From the NCBI GenBank assembly GCA_963693315.1, contig OY856187.1, positions 386,859,263 through 386,923,262 of the forward strand: a DNA stretch of 64,000 bases. Reading direction: 5' to 3'. A program made the position numbers and the translations under genes. The notes under the pieces were generated by a model. The model saw nothing but the letters and a program-made list of their open reading frames with translations, did no database searches and had not been told where the DNA came from. Of this stretch, positions 12,371 through 24,127 are shown piece by piece (the first letter of the stretch is position 1; every line of letters begins with the position of its first letter). The stretch is from Diogma glabrata (taxonomy: Eukaryota; Arthropoda; Insecta; Diptera; Cylindrotomidae).

Positions 12371-12700
12371 CTATTCTACTGGTTTTAAAGAATTTATATT
12401 GCAAAATATATCTGTGAAATCAAAATTGAAGAGATTGTTCATCTTCTGCAACCCATCCTGTGTACGTGAGATTATCCTGTCATCATCATCTATCAAAAAC
12501 TGCATACCCTCCACTTCTATCGTATCATTTCTAATTCTGACTGTTTTTTGACTGTCGATAGCTGTTAGTTTCTTTTTAAGCCAGAGTAGCTTCCTTTTCC
12601 TATCGCGAGTTTGTTTGGTGAGGTCTCGGCTTACAAAGACGGTTGTACCTTTTAGTTTATTAGAATTTCTGGTTACTTTTTCCACATCTGCCTGGTTGGT
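12371..12700 (-). pseudogene. Element B ORF1, C-terminal half
   Basis: The frame (QADVEKVTRNSNKLKGTTVF...) ends at TAG 12371-12373. The segment KLKGTTVFVSRDLTKQTRDR followed by a basic helix and a KTVRIRNDTIEVEG strand resembles the C-terminal domain of RRM-type ORF1 proteins, which bind element RNA. There is no start codon: the upstream part of the protein is on the other strand (13117-13585). The stop context is UAG CAA CCA, and the following codons are in frame with the endonuclease. Confidence 0.7.
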
Positions 12701-13116
12701 ACTGTACTGTCGGACTGAAAAGACGTCTTTTTTTCAATCGCTCTGAAAATATTTATTAAAAAATTAAAAATAATAGTTTTGTGATGTTTGTGCTTAAAAA
12801 AAGGTGTAGAATAGTTGTGTGAATTAGAAACTTATGTAAGTTAAAAAGTTAAGTCTACGAAATTAAGTTAAACTCGAAAAAGAACATATACAAGAAATAT
12901 TGACATTCATATATGCAAAATGTTCTTCATTTATCATTGATTACATATTACTGTTAAATCATTAAATCGTTTGTTTATATAAAGGAGTTACAGTACAGCC
13001 GCATTAATCTGTTGATTTAATATTTTAAAAACAATAATTCAGCATAAATCATAATAGAATAATTTTGCATATAGAACCGTAACTGAATACTATTAGGAAT
13101 TAATAGTTTTTGTGGA

Positions 13117-13585
13117 ATGTCCCAGCCAGATACATTAAAGCGAAAGAACGTAGCAATCTCACCCGAATTACCAGCAGCTAAGAAAGTATTAACTACACCT
13201 AAAATGGAAGTTGGAAAGATGAGGTTAGAAGATTTAATGGCTGCGTTGAGTTCACTACTGGATAAAAAATTGGACGAGAAATTGGAGCATTTAGCAACAA
13301 AGGAAGAATTTGTTAAGGAATTAAATGAACTCAAATACGAAAATGCATTATTAAAGGAAACAGTAACCAAACTTGTTGTCAATGAAAAATCTCACAAGCG
13401 AACGGTAGAAATATTACAAAACCAAAACCGTCGTAACAACTTGATAATATCTGGCATTAGTGATCAAGGAAACAACCTGATAGATATTGTTATTCAATTT
13501 TGCCGTGAAAAATTACAAATTGGGAGTATTAATGTTGTAAAAGCGTTTCGTATTAGGGGCACAGGAAAAATATTAGTGGAGTTTC
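13117..13585 (+). pseudogene. Element B ORF1, N-terminal half, inverted
   Basis: Plus-strand frame starting ATG-TCC at 13117 (MSQPDTLKRKNVAISPELPA). A predicted coiled coil spans roughly residues 35-105 (Leu/Glu/Lys heptads). RRNNLIISGISDQGN and FRIRGTGKILVEF follow; these are the first strands of the ORF1 RNA-binding domain. The protein stops making sense exactly where the 14-bp target duplication starts at 13586, and its logical continuation is on the minus strand below 12700. A 5' UTR of about 400 bp lies at about 12700-13116. Confidence 0.75.
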
Positions 13586-13599
13586 AAATAGGTTATATA
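13586..13599. repeat. Target-site duplication of element B, high-coordinate copy
   Basis: Second copy of AAATAGGTTATATA, matching 5047-5060. Beyond it the AT minisatellite resumes. Confidence 0.85.
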
Positions 13600-14400
13600 T
13601 ATTAAATAAATTTTTTTAAATTAAATAAATTAAATAGCTAAAAAATTGGACGGACAATGATATTAAATAAATTAAATAACCATCCAAATTAAAAAGATAA
13701 ACTTACAAATTAAAATTTAAATTATAAATAAATAGAAAAATTTACAAATCATAACATGGTAACATGGAACAGTAGGTTGTATTTACAGACACGTCAAAAA
13801 CTAAATTTTGCTTCTCTTTCAACTCCTTGCAGTCTATGTAAATTATCAAATATGAGTTGGCAAGCAATGACCTTGCGAGACGTCCGATACTTTCTCTGGT
13901 GATATACTTATACTGATTGTTAAACTTAGCGTTGCTTAGCCAGTGTTGCTGGAAAAAGAGTTAAGTAGACGTTGTTAAAAATTATGGGCTTTAATACCTA
14001 TGCAACGTCGTAACGTTTCTTACAAAAATGACAAAAATTGAACAAATACTTACAAGATGAACATTTGAGTTCTAGCTCATCTTATGTTTCTACGGATAAT
14101 TTATGCGTAATTCGGAAAGCTAGTTAAATTAAATACAGGAAGAGAATTTGGCTTTATGTTTTTAATATAAACCAATAAAGAATGATGCTAACACCTACCT
14201 GATTTATGCTCTTTCGACGGACTCGTTTTTAAAAAATTGACTTTGATGACTGTCAGAATATCCATATTACCAGATCGCTCAAACCCATAATAGCATACTT
14301 TTCACATTATCGTGTTTTTTGGTAAATAGCATGTGTTTTCTATATTTTATTTAGTTTTTCAAAAAAAATGGATAAAAGAACAATAAACTCTATCACATAG
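13600..14400. other. AT minisatellite remainder, then unassigned DNA
   Basis: 13600-13740 continues the AAATTAAATA array found at 4560-5046. From 13740 to 14400 I see no supported feature. Confidence 0.5.
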
Positions 14401-17170
14401 ATGATCTCAGGGGTCACTGGTCTGATTAGACCGTGATACAAGACCTGGCGAGCCCGAGGTACCTGCGCTATAGTAGGCTCTAGCCTACTATTGCAAACCA
14501 TACACCTTTTGTCATGTCTAGTGGGAACGGGGACCTTGGCTTAGACGCCCGGGTCGTGGGAAGGTGCTCCCTTATTAGCACCCCTAGTGGGTACACACTA
14601 GAGAAGATTCATGTAGGGTCAAACCATGAAAAGTACCAACCTCTAGGCACCTGTCGCCCTCAGTTGTATATAGACTTCTAACAGGTATAGACGAAGGCCT
14701 GTTGGTGACTTTTATTGCGTCTTAGCTCGTGGGAACAACCCATTGTTCCCATTTATTTGCCCATTACCCATTTTATAAAATTATATTTTGATCAAATGAC
14801 TACTACATTTGATAAAAAATTTAAAATACACATCTAAAATATTTGTGGATTGAATGCCAACCGAGACGCCGTGCAACATCATCTTGAACACGACAAACCA
14901 CATATTCTTTTTCTTACAGAAACACAAGTTTCTGAAAACTATCCCTATGACGTAACACTGAATCCCAAATATAGGCTTGAATCAGCTTTTAAACTTCATC
15001 AAGGTGTATGTGCATAGATTCATGAGAGTGTTGCATATAAACGCTTTCCAAATTATAAACTACGTGGTGATGGCTACAACACAGTAGTATTAAGGGTTTG
15101 TCTACCTGAAATTTCTTTTTTCACAAAAGCTCTATACCGGTCCCCAAACAAACATAGTCCCAATTTTTTTAATATCTTGACTAATGTTGTAGACAAAATT
15201 AGAGCACATTTCAAAATTGTGAAGTTATCGTTACCGGTGACTTCAATATCCACAACAAATCGTGGTTAGAATTTTCCAAAACGACCGACGACCACAACAA
15301 TGGAAGGCAGGCAGAAATGTTTGCCGCATCGCACGACCTGACGCAGATTGTAAAAAACCCAACTTTCACGCCTCGTAATGGTGGTGACAATAGTTTTCTC
15401 TTAGACTCTTATCTCACATCTATGCCAGATATTACGAGGGTCGATGTCGATAAGGGTAGTATTGGAAATTCTGACCATTATCTAATCACATCAGTTATCA
15501 AAACTGATTTACTACAAACTAGAGTTCCCAAACCCCGTAAAGTATTTCAAATAATTCAAAAATGGACACGGTTGGTCTCCGAAATCTATACTGACAATGT
15601 AAATGTTTCTGCTCAAAAATTTACTGAAACCATTCAATGCGGTATTAACAAATTTGTTCCCTTTTCAATAATGAAACCCCAACAAAAAGATATGTTTTCG
15701 AATGCAGCCAAATTGGCTCTTAGAAACAAACGTAGATTATTTAATATTTGGATTCATAAAAAAAAATTCTGTCAATCGATCCCAATATTTAAAGGCCAAC
15801 AAAATATCAAACCAGATAATTGAAAACAAAAAGGCGAAGATTGACAGAGCGAAAGCGGCAAAACTTTCGAGTATGTCAATTTCTGACAAAAGTTTTTACA
15901 GTGTCATTAATTCTTTAAATTCTGGTACTTAATCTTCTATCCCTCCTATCATTGATGGTGACTCAATCGTTACTGACCCTGCAAGGAAAGCTACATTGTT
16001 CGTGGAAAGCTTTGCTTCAAATTCGACAGTTTTAGAAACTCCAGTCTTCAGGAGTTAATATGAAACAATTACATTTCAAACCCAAAATTGTCGAAAAACT
16101 TTTAAGGGGGTTAACCAGCAACAAAGCTTCTGGTCTGGACAACATTCCTCCTGTTATTCTAAAAACATTTTCAAAAGAACTTGCCCAAACTATATTTTAT
16201 AAATCCTATAAATCTGGTATTTTTCCATCCTGCTGGAAGTTGACCAATGTCCAGCCTGTCCCAAAAAGGAACGAAAGGTGATATTTCAAATTACAGACCA
16301 ATAGCCTTACTCCGAGTCCTGTCTAAAATATACGAGCACTACATTAATTCACAAATATCCAAATTTTTGGAAGACAACCATTTGATATCTGACAGCCAAT
16401 ATGGTTTTAGAAACAAAAGATCAACAACCGATCTATTAAACTATGTGGCACATCTTTGGAATAGCATACTTGAGAAAGGTGGTGAAACGTACGTGATCGC
16501 ATTAGACATCTCAAAAGCATTTGATCGAATCTGGAATGCCAACTTGATCAACAAGCTCATTGCATACGGGTTTCATCCCGCAGTCATGAAATTGATTCAA
16601 AATTTTCTGTCTAAGCGATACATCTCGGTCTCTATAGATAGCTTTTCTTCTGGGTTCAAATTAATTAACGCTGGCGAACCCTAAGGCTCAGTTTTATCTC
16701 CCATTTTATTCCTATTTTATTTCAGCGAACTGCTGCAAATTACCAGCAAACCAATAAATAGTTTTGCAGATGATAGTACACTGCACAAGTCATTTGTCCC
16801 CCTATCTTCAAAGGGTAAAATGCATGAACGAATAAATCCCGTCCGGAGAGACGCTGCCATAAATGTAAACGAGGACCTAAAAAAAGGCGCCGATTGGGGT
16901 GACAAAAATTTGGTCAATTTTAATTCCACCAAAACACAGCTATTGATTGTTTCCAGATCAAAGACCGAGTTTCCCAATGATATTTCAATTAATATGTGTG
17001 ACGACCAAATAGACGAATTTCGTTTATTGGGAGTCACAATTTCCAATGACTTACTCTGGATCGATCATATAATGGCCATGGCAAAGAGCGCATCAAGAAA
17101 ACTCGGCCTCCTCAATAGATATAAAAAATATTTTTCTCCGTATCAATTACTCCACATTTCTAAGTCTAAA
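14401..17170 (+). mobile_element. Element C: decayed non-LTR retrotransposon of the C/E/F-G family
   Basis: A GC-richer 5' UTR (about 14405-14860) holds a perfect 10-bp-arm palindrome near 14469-14490 (ATAGTAGGCT, CT spacer, AGCCTACTAT). It leads into endonuclease and reverse transcriptase sequence collinear with element E. C is the only copy here that keeps the 5' region and the endonuclease N-terminus. It lacks the 3' end: homology stops at about 17165, inside the thumb region. A roughly 33-bp stretch there (ATTTCAATTACTCCACATTT...) is tandemly duplicated at 17145-17210. Confidence 0.8.
14823..17165 (+). pseudogene. Element C endonuclease/reverse transcriptase pseudogene
   Basis: The conceptual protein starts with NICGLNANRDAVQHHLEH and LFLTETQ (catalytic Glu present). 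It has an in-frame TAG at about 15016 and a one-base loss near 15215 relative to element E. It resumes as TGDFNIHNKSWLEF, GNSDHYLITSVIKT, a deleted linker, SGLDNIPPVILK, NYRPIALLRV, QYGFRNKRSTTDLL, DISKAFDRIW and FADDSTLH. The normally invariant GVPQG is GEP-stop-G (stop just after 16680). At least five lesions make it non-functional. Divergence from E and F/G is much larger than between those two, so it is the oldest copy. Confidence 0.8.
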
Positions 17171-17219
17171 AACATTTCAATTACTCCACATTTCTAGTCT
17201 TCTAAAAACGAAACATGAT

Positions 17220-18719
17220 AAAACAAATATTAAAACAAATATGAAAAATAAGTCAACAAAAAGTGAATATTAGCTCAATAAGGGTTTTTCAAGGACAGGT
17301 GGTTCACGAAGTAGTAAATATGTGGTAACCATCATATGAAAGGCAGGCTGACTACAAGAATTCGACATTTTGCATGTTATCCATGTTTGGTAGCACGTCC
17401 ATATATAAGTTCATATCCCATTCAGAAGGTATTGAAAGGTGAAGATATCATTAAAATGATCAATATCAAAAATGATCTCCAACACAACACCCTAACCTTA
17501 TGGTAAGATAAAAGGTCAGCATTTGTTTGATGAATGGCGACCACTATATACAAGACAACTCAAATGCAAATTTGTTCTATCTTATCTTTCCTAAAAAGTT
17601 TGACCAAACATTAGGAAATATGAAAAATAGGCGTTATTTTCATTACGCAAACGCATGAGATCTAGATGAAACTTTTGAATTAAAATGAGCTGCAAACGCA
17701 TCCGAGTTTATTTGAATATGGAAAATATGCTATTTTGAATGAGATTTTCAAAATTTGGCAAAGGAGTCGGGGAGGAGTCTGTGGTTCGTTGAACAACTGT
17801 TTTTTTTAAACTTCAATAACACTCAGTCCTGACATTTAATTTTGTCGAAACTTAGAGCATAAGGTTTTTGTAATGTTTTTAGTAGATTTGCAACTTATCA
17901 CTTTCGGTTAGATAGCTTTATCTTATTCTTTTTAGCCACAGTTATTAAGTGTTTTTTTTGACGAAAAAAAAACTCAAAAACCAAGACAGCAATTGTTTAT
18001 ACAAATGTCATTATAAATGTCTGACATGATGACAAACATATGGAAGTTTCCTGACCATGATTGCATTATTTAATCTCATTATATTTGCAAGAGATCATTT
18101 TCAGTTTTCTGGAAACCACTAAAAAACGAATGATTTAATTTCGTTAGAAAAGGACTAGGCTCTAAGTTACGCCAAGATACATCGATTGCGACCATTTTCG
18201 TTGAAATTGACCGATCCGTTGTTGAGAAAGCGTTGGGCAAAAATTAATCCACATAAAGCGATACATACACATATACACACACACATACAGACTGCCAACT
18301 AAAAATAGTCCAAACAGCTTCAGGAGGTCATGAAACGTAAAGATATCATAAAAATTCTGATTTCGAAAATCGACCCAAAAATAATAACTTCCCATATCGG
18401 GAAGTTAATAAAAAAATAGTAAAATATAATATATGATGAATACAAATAAGAGAGAAGTAGGTTAAGCTATGTTGCAGAAATGGTCAACAAAACACAAGAT
18501 AAAGACGAAACACTTGGACCAAGATAAGTCCGATGTATATCACAGGATCTCCTTCTTCTGCTCAAATCATTCGAAGCTCCTGCTGAAGCTAACTATTTTC
18601 TTAATTTTAAAATTACTCCAGTCAATGAGAATTTTAATGTGCACGTTCCAAAATAAATTTGAAGTCTATGGATTAGGGTGAACACGTACAAAGTAGAGTA
18701 GAAGTAGAGTAGAGTAGTA
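17220..18719. other. Unassigned DNA
   Basis: No supported gene. 18265-18292 is CA-rich. A perfect hairpin, AACTTCCC-ATATC-GGGAAGTT at 18387-18407, precedes an A-rich stretch and may mark the end of an unidentified repeat. Confidence 0.4.
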
Positions 18720-19177
18720 CTCTGCTCTTCGTCACAATGGAGCACTAGTCGCATCGGTCACTGGAAAATCCTGTACGAATAGGGACACCCAAAAAACATA
18801 TACCTCCTTTACTTGAAAAGTACTCTTATACCCTCCAGAGAAGCTTGAAAGGACGAGCCTTAGAGGGAAAGGACTTGGAGGGATGAGGTTTTGTGGGAGG
18901 AATGATTGAAGTGAAGGTGCTTGACGAAGGCGGATGTCATGCATAATCATATCTCCTTCAGACTAGGCCTTAGAGAGAATCTGAAAACTTTTAATCCTCT
19001 TAGGATTTTTAGAGGGAGGGATGGAGGGCTGGTGATGAAGGAAGTAGTAGAAATGTTTATAGATGGCTCCAAAATCGAAGAAAGAGTGGGAAAGGAGGCG
19101 TGTCAGAACAGTTAAATATTAAACACATCTTTTCGTATATGGTTGAGAATGATGTAATATCAACTGGACATATCAAC
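18720..19177 (+). pseudogene. Relic of a non-LTR element with RNase H domain, part 1
   Basis: Plus-strand fragments encode EMFIDGSKIE, matching the first RNase H motif (IF-T/I-DGSK), and then LNIKHIFSYMVEN. A homologous minus-strand relic lies at 29500-29820, where the equivalent reads EIFTDGSQLE. No open frame spans the domain. After CAACT at about 19177 the homology jumps to 20546, so the relic is split by an inserted segment. RNase H domains occur in some non-LTR clades (for example I, R1 and LOA); the clade here is not resolved. Confidence 0.55.
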
Positions 19178-20545
19178 TATAACGTCCACCTTTGCCACAA
19201 CGCTATAAATAATTTTAGAAGGTGTGGGACGGGCCTTTATCAAGTAAGTTCTTATACCTTGTTACAATTCTCTTTATCACTTTGAATTTTTTTTTACCTA
19301 AACACTAAAACAATAGAACACAATTAAATTTCACTGGACATAACAACATAAACAAAACAAAATCATTTAAATAATATTTTTTCTATGTTTTTTTATAACT
19401 TTATAACTGATTTTTTTAATTTTTAACACAAAAACATTAATATTTTTTTTTTCTTGAATCTAACGTATATAATAACCACAATGTAACAAAAAAAATTGAC
19501 AATAAACTAAATAAATTAATTAATCAGACAGATCAGAAAATTTAAATAAATTAGCAATATAATAAATATAAAAATAAATACGTGTTTGTTTATATTCCAA
19601 ATTTTCCCAATTCCAGTTTCCTGTTCCTCGTCAATTTGTAATAGCTCCTTTCAACTGCAAAAATGAAATCGCTCCTCTCAACTTCAAAACGAAAATCGAA
19701 TAGAGTAGAATAGAATAGAATAGAATTAATTTTGATTTTCGACGACTTTATAATATACTGATGAAGAGATTCTCCAACAGCCAACTATCTCCAACTTTTC
19801 AAACATTTTTTTATTTGTTGGCAGTCCTTATATTTTTGTATACTCAATCTCGAATTAAGGCCGATGTTTTGTTTAATGGCTTACATAAATCTCGAAAATT
19901 TGATGTGTTGAATACTGGCTTACATAAACTTCAAAAAATAAGGCAGATGTTGTTTATTATTGTTTACGTCGAATGCAATTGAAAATTATTTCCTTTACTA
20001 ATTATTGGAATCGGAATTTTCTTGTAATATATACGCAATCAAAAGTATGTTCAGCAGCTACAAGGTAGTAATTTCCTTAGTTGAGTTTATCTTATTGATG
20101 ATTTCCTTTGTTTTTTAGTGGTTTGTTTATGTGGGATTGTTTTTGTGTTCAACTTAGCTTAATCTTAGCTTAAACATATTTTATTGAATTAATATATGAA
20201 ATTGAATACATTATCAAAAATAATAGAAAAAGCGAAACAAAATTTAATTATACGAGTTATCTTTACTGGAAAAACAAATTTAATTATTTGGAACAACGAT
20301 ATTTTTAAACATAATTGCTTATAGAGATCAGCTGTTTTATATAAACAAAAATAAAGATTTTTCTGTGAACAAGTTGCGTTATATAATTCAAGATTTAAGC
20401 AGAACTATTTTTAATTTGAATGTAAAAGGAAAAGTAATTTTTAAATGAAATTTATATTTTATTGATTTTAAACAATCACACATATATCTAAAAACATATA
20501 TGAATGGATTTCAATTTCTCATTAGATCTTATCACGTTACACAAC
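19178..20545. mobile_element. Inserted 1.37-kb segment inside the RNase H relic
   Basis: The related relic at 29283-29820 runs straight across this point, so these bases are extra. The segment is bounded by CAACT on both sides (left ATCAACT, right CACAACT), a possible 5-bp duplication. It is AT-rich, with an AGAAT microsatellite at about 19700-19726 and no supported coding frame. It may be a non-autonomous insertion; the type is unknown. Confidence 0.4.
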
Positions 20546-20770
20546 TTCTGTGTAGATAGCCAAGCTGCATTAAAATTGCAGTCAATTGTATCTCTGACCG
20601 AGATGGAAAAGCCGTTTACTATCCACATTATATGAGTGCCGGGTTACATGTACGCTAGAAGTAACTAAATAGTGAATATATTTGCTATACCAGGGACTAA
20701 ACTGAATCGTGTTTAAGAAAAAGAAGCTCTAGGCTGGTCGTTTGCTGGCCGGAAACACTGTTTCCTCTTC
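20546..20770 (+). pseudogene. Relic of a non-LTR element with RNase H domain, part 2
   Basis: Encodes CVDSQAALKLQSIVS, the RNase H DSQAAL motif, followed after a frameshift by WVPGYMYARSN and FAIPGT. The last of these correspond to the usual WVPGH and following segments with the catalytic His replaced by Tyr. It continues the fragment ending at 19177 and matches the inverted copy at 29283-29522. Confidence 0.6.
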
Positions 20771-20850
20771 TTTCTCATCATCAGTGCAGATTGGCGGAAA
20801 GCCAAGTGTTTTTGAGTGCTATCTATTGTGGTATTGAGTGTGTTATCCAG

Positions 20851-20852
20851 TA
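20851..20852. repeat. TA target duplication, left side of CACTA element
   Basis: TA immediately precedes CACCCAGAGAAA and is repeated at 29202-29203 after the right terminus. Two-base duplications are weak alone but fit the termini. Confidence 0.55.
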
Positions 20853-21593
20853 CACCCAGAGAAATTGAAGTTTGTATGATACCTATAGCGAATAATAAGT
20901 GCAAAAATTATGGTTGAAATTCAACTTGTCCTATCTCATGGATAAGTTATAAATAAAAAGAATGTATTATCCATATATGAGTAATCATTCATTATACCAG
21001 TTAGTAATGAATCGGTCAAAAAGTCACGGAGCATAATGTACATATTTTGACATGATAGATGCCAGAATAAGAAAACATTTTGAATAATTTGTTCACACTG
21101 TTGGAGATCTACATACATAATTCAGCATGGTAAGTTCCAGAATAGGAAATTTTTTTGCATAAATTATGCAAAATATCAGTCGAAGTAATGCATATCTCGG
21201 GATAGTAAATCCAATTTTAACCATTATTAGGGAACGAATTTTGCAAAAAGTTATGAATATTTTGGTATGATATGTTCCGTAATCTCACAGTATTTTGGAA
21301 TAAATGATACACAACAAAAGGTAGCCAGAAGCATGTTTAATCATGATAATTTCCAATATTATAACGATTTTATTCAATCAATTTTTAAGTGCAAGGTATT
21401 CCTTTCTCTGAATGTATTCAAATATGTGTTTAATTAAAAAACAGTTTTTAATTTTACTTAATATTTATTTAAATAATATTAACTTCATTGTATGTGGTAC
21501 TTTAAATTTAATACAAAAAAGGATTTAAATTTTTTTTTAAGTATTTTAATGAAATTAAACTTTTTAATTTTAATTTTTATGAAATTTTAAAAA

Positions 21594-24006
21594 CTACATA
21601 ATTCTTGGTAAGAAAACTTTTTGGCCGTTTAAGAGTAAATGGACCTCAAAAGGTTTTTTTGTACATAAATCTGTGATATTTTTTAAGAAATGTTTATTAA
21701 TTTTTTCACCCAATTTGTAAATTCTCAGATGAGTATCGAATCCAATAATTTGAATTTCAATTAGAAAAAGAAATAAAAATCTGTTATCATATACCATATC
21801 TTCAATTAGCATTAATTTTTTATTTTCATATATATAATAATTTCTTTTGAACTGAGTGTCCTTATACCGTATAGCAGTTACTAAACTAAGTGAATTTATT
21901 TTAAGATGGTCTTCTAATTTAAGGTCTTTAAAATGACAATTATTGAGATCAAACATTTTTTCAGTTTGTAGTATTTCAATGTCAGGATCAAGAATTTGAT
22001 TAGTCAGAATATCATTAGCAAATGCATAACCACATTTCTTACTAAGCGAGTATGGAAGATTAATTCTAGAATTACAAACCTTTGAATATTCTTTGACAAA
22101 TTTATTCTTGCTCTCAAGTCTCATACAGCTTAGTAATTTTAACGGCCCTGAATATTCAATTAATCTTGGATAGTGACATATGAAATGATGTTTTGGTTTG
22201 AGATTTACATTAAAACATTGCATATAACGAGTACAGTGATCTGTTATCAAGTTTTGAAGAGAATTCAGTTCACTCTTCGAAAATGAATCTTTAAGTAAAA
22301 ACTCGACCAATTCGTATAAACTTAAAACGTATTTCCAGCACAAATCGTTCTTTGGAACATAATTACCAACCAAAATAGGAAAGTATCGTAGGAAGCAATA
22401 GCTTTCTCTGGCAGACATGTGCAAATTTAAATTTCTTATGTGATCTTCATTTATCAAACATGGTCTGTTTTATACTTCAATCTCACCATAACTGAAGCTT
22501 TCAATCGCGCTATTTAATAAATTTACAGTGAAATATCGTTTTTCAAATATAAAATAATTTAAAGAATGAGCTAGACCAAATTTAATGATGCCTTCGTAAA
22601 CGTCATGCATAATGTCACAATACATATTTTTAGTAACGTGGAAGGAAATTAAATCATTGTTGATTTTAACTTTATGCCAGTTGTTTTAAAATCGTTCTTT
22701 TCCAAATCAGATTTATAATTATCTATGGTACGTAAATTTGACATACTCTCAACGACAGAAAACTGCATATTTGATTTAGATTCTCGACATAGTCTACAAT
22801 AAAAGTTGTGAGAAAATGAAGAACTAAATCCCATTATCGAGTTTAACGCAAGGTTGTCTCCAATTATTAGGCCCAATACGAATTTAACGTTTTTAGTCTC
22901 TTCTGAGAGTTGTATATCAATTACTTCGGCTTCAATTTTTTTCAAAGAATCTATAAGATGAGAAAGAGATTGATTAGCTCCCAATTTTTTAAGATTTTTG
23001 GTTTTCATTAATAAGGCAACAAATATTTTATTTAATTTTAAATTTTGGTATGGGACCGTAGGAAAGAAAAAATAAAATCCAGCAATTGATTGACAACCGG
23101 CGCGGCTACCTAGAGCATTGCCTGTTTCGAAATCGTCATAGTAAAGTATATAAGGTATAACAATATCAGCAGGTGAAAACGCTTTTAGTTTTTCCTTCCA
23201 TAGTATACCTTGGGCAAAATTTTCTATCCTATTCAGAGCGGGATCCATTAAACGATTTGAATTGGACACAGTATCTTGAAAAATAGTTGAAAATTCAAAG
23301 AATTTTTTAATCTGATAGATAATAGGCACCAAGACACATTCGTAATCAATATTTTTAAAAAGTGGTTGACCTAGTTTAAAAACTTGTTTAATTTCATTAT
23401 GAATTGTTACTTTATTGGGAACCTCGTATTGTATCTTATTTTTTAGTTCTTTAACCAATAAATATTCAGATTTTACTTTATCAAATGTTTTCGACATGGC
23501 ATCTAATATTTCCGTAATCTGGATATTGGCAGTAGTTAAAGTTTGATTTATGAGTTCAATCAAAACTTTTAAAATACAACTATCAAAACTTTGCACAATT
23601 GTATCAATTAAAATGGTTGTCATATTAGTTTTAGAGTAAAGTTCTAAAACAAACAGTAGTGCTTGTTGTTGTAGTTTATTTTTGAAACTTGCTACCTCTG
23701 GGATTGTTGAAGTTGAAGTATTTAATGATTGTATTTCAGTTCGATTTTTTTGTCACTTAAACACACATTAACTTCTAAGGTTTTTAATTTTGTTACAAAA
23801 GCGGGGGATTTATTTTGTAAAGAAATATTAGAATGCTGATTGAGAAGATGCCTTTTAAATGTGTTGCGGTTTGAAAATGACTGACCACAATTATCCTGGC
23901 AACATCGCAAAATGTCAGTAGATTTTATCAAATGAGCGTGAGTGAAATGAAACATTAAACTTTCTACGTCACCAAATGAACTATCACAATTAAAACATAT
24001 AAACAT
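21594..24006 (-). pseudogene. C2H2 zinc-finger CACTA-type transposase, frameshifted
   Basis: The ATG at 24004-24006 starts MFICFNCDSSFGD. Two C2H2 fingers follow: C-x2-C with an HFTHAH histidine cluster, then C-x4-C-x12-H-x4-H. A one-base indel in an A7 run (about 23745) shifts the frame, and the core continues. The core contains YYDDFETGNALGSRAG, VLGLIIGDNLALNSIMGF, HNFYCRLCRE and CDIMHDVYEG, a motif set I recognise from a widespread animal transposon protein. A second shift lies near 22665, and a TAA interrupts VKNRPCLINEDHIRN near 22467. The rest has PKHHFICHYPRLIEYSGPLK and MRLESKNK. With three lesions it is probably inactive, unless one of them is a missed intron. It likely bound the element ends and cut them in the nucleus. 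Confidence 0.7.
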
Positions 24007-24127
24007 TTTCAAATGCGTTTAATATAAATGTATGTCTATATTCACTAAAAATTCAATTCAATTCAAAATTCAATTGGTAGGTTATATAAGAAATAATGGT
24101 TAGTAGTAAAACGTATTTTTAACTGAG

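Larger units (their letters stand above)
5061..13585 (-). mobile_element. Element B: APE-type non-LTR retrotransposon with inverted 5' end
   Basis: Minus-strand element with a (TTA)n-like 3' tail at about 5061-5085. Its reading frames run from about 12700 down to 5362 and are interrupted by element A at about 5975-9655. Order 5' to 3': ORF1 C-terminal half, UAG, AP endonuclease, reverse transcriptase, thumb region, C-terminal Cys/His motif. The N-terminal half of ORF1 lies on the opposite strand at 13117-13585. This 5' inversion is the known product of twin priming during target-primed reverse transcription. Two further in-frame stops and one homopolymer frameshift show decay. The clade is not settled by eye; the motifs suit the CR1/L2-like group. 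Confidence 0.85.

Noticed and set aside
18387..18407. Hairpin as a Helitron 3' terminus
   Set aside because: No CTRR after the hairpin, no TC start found and no Rep/helicase sequence.
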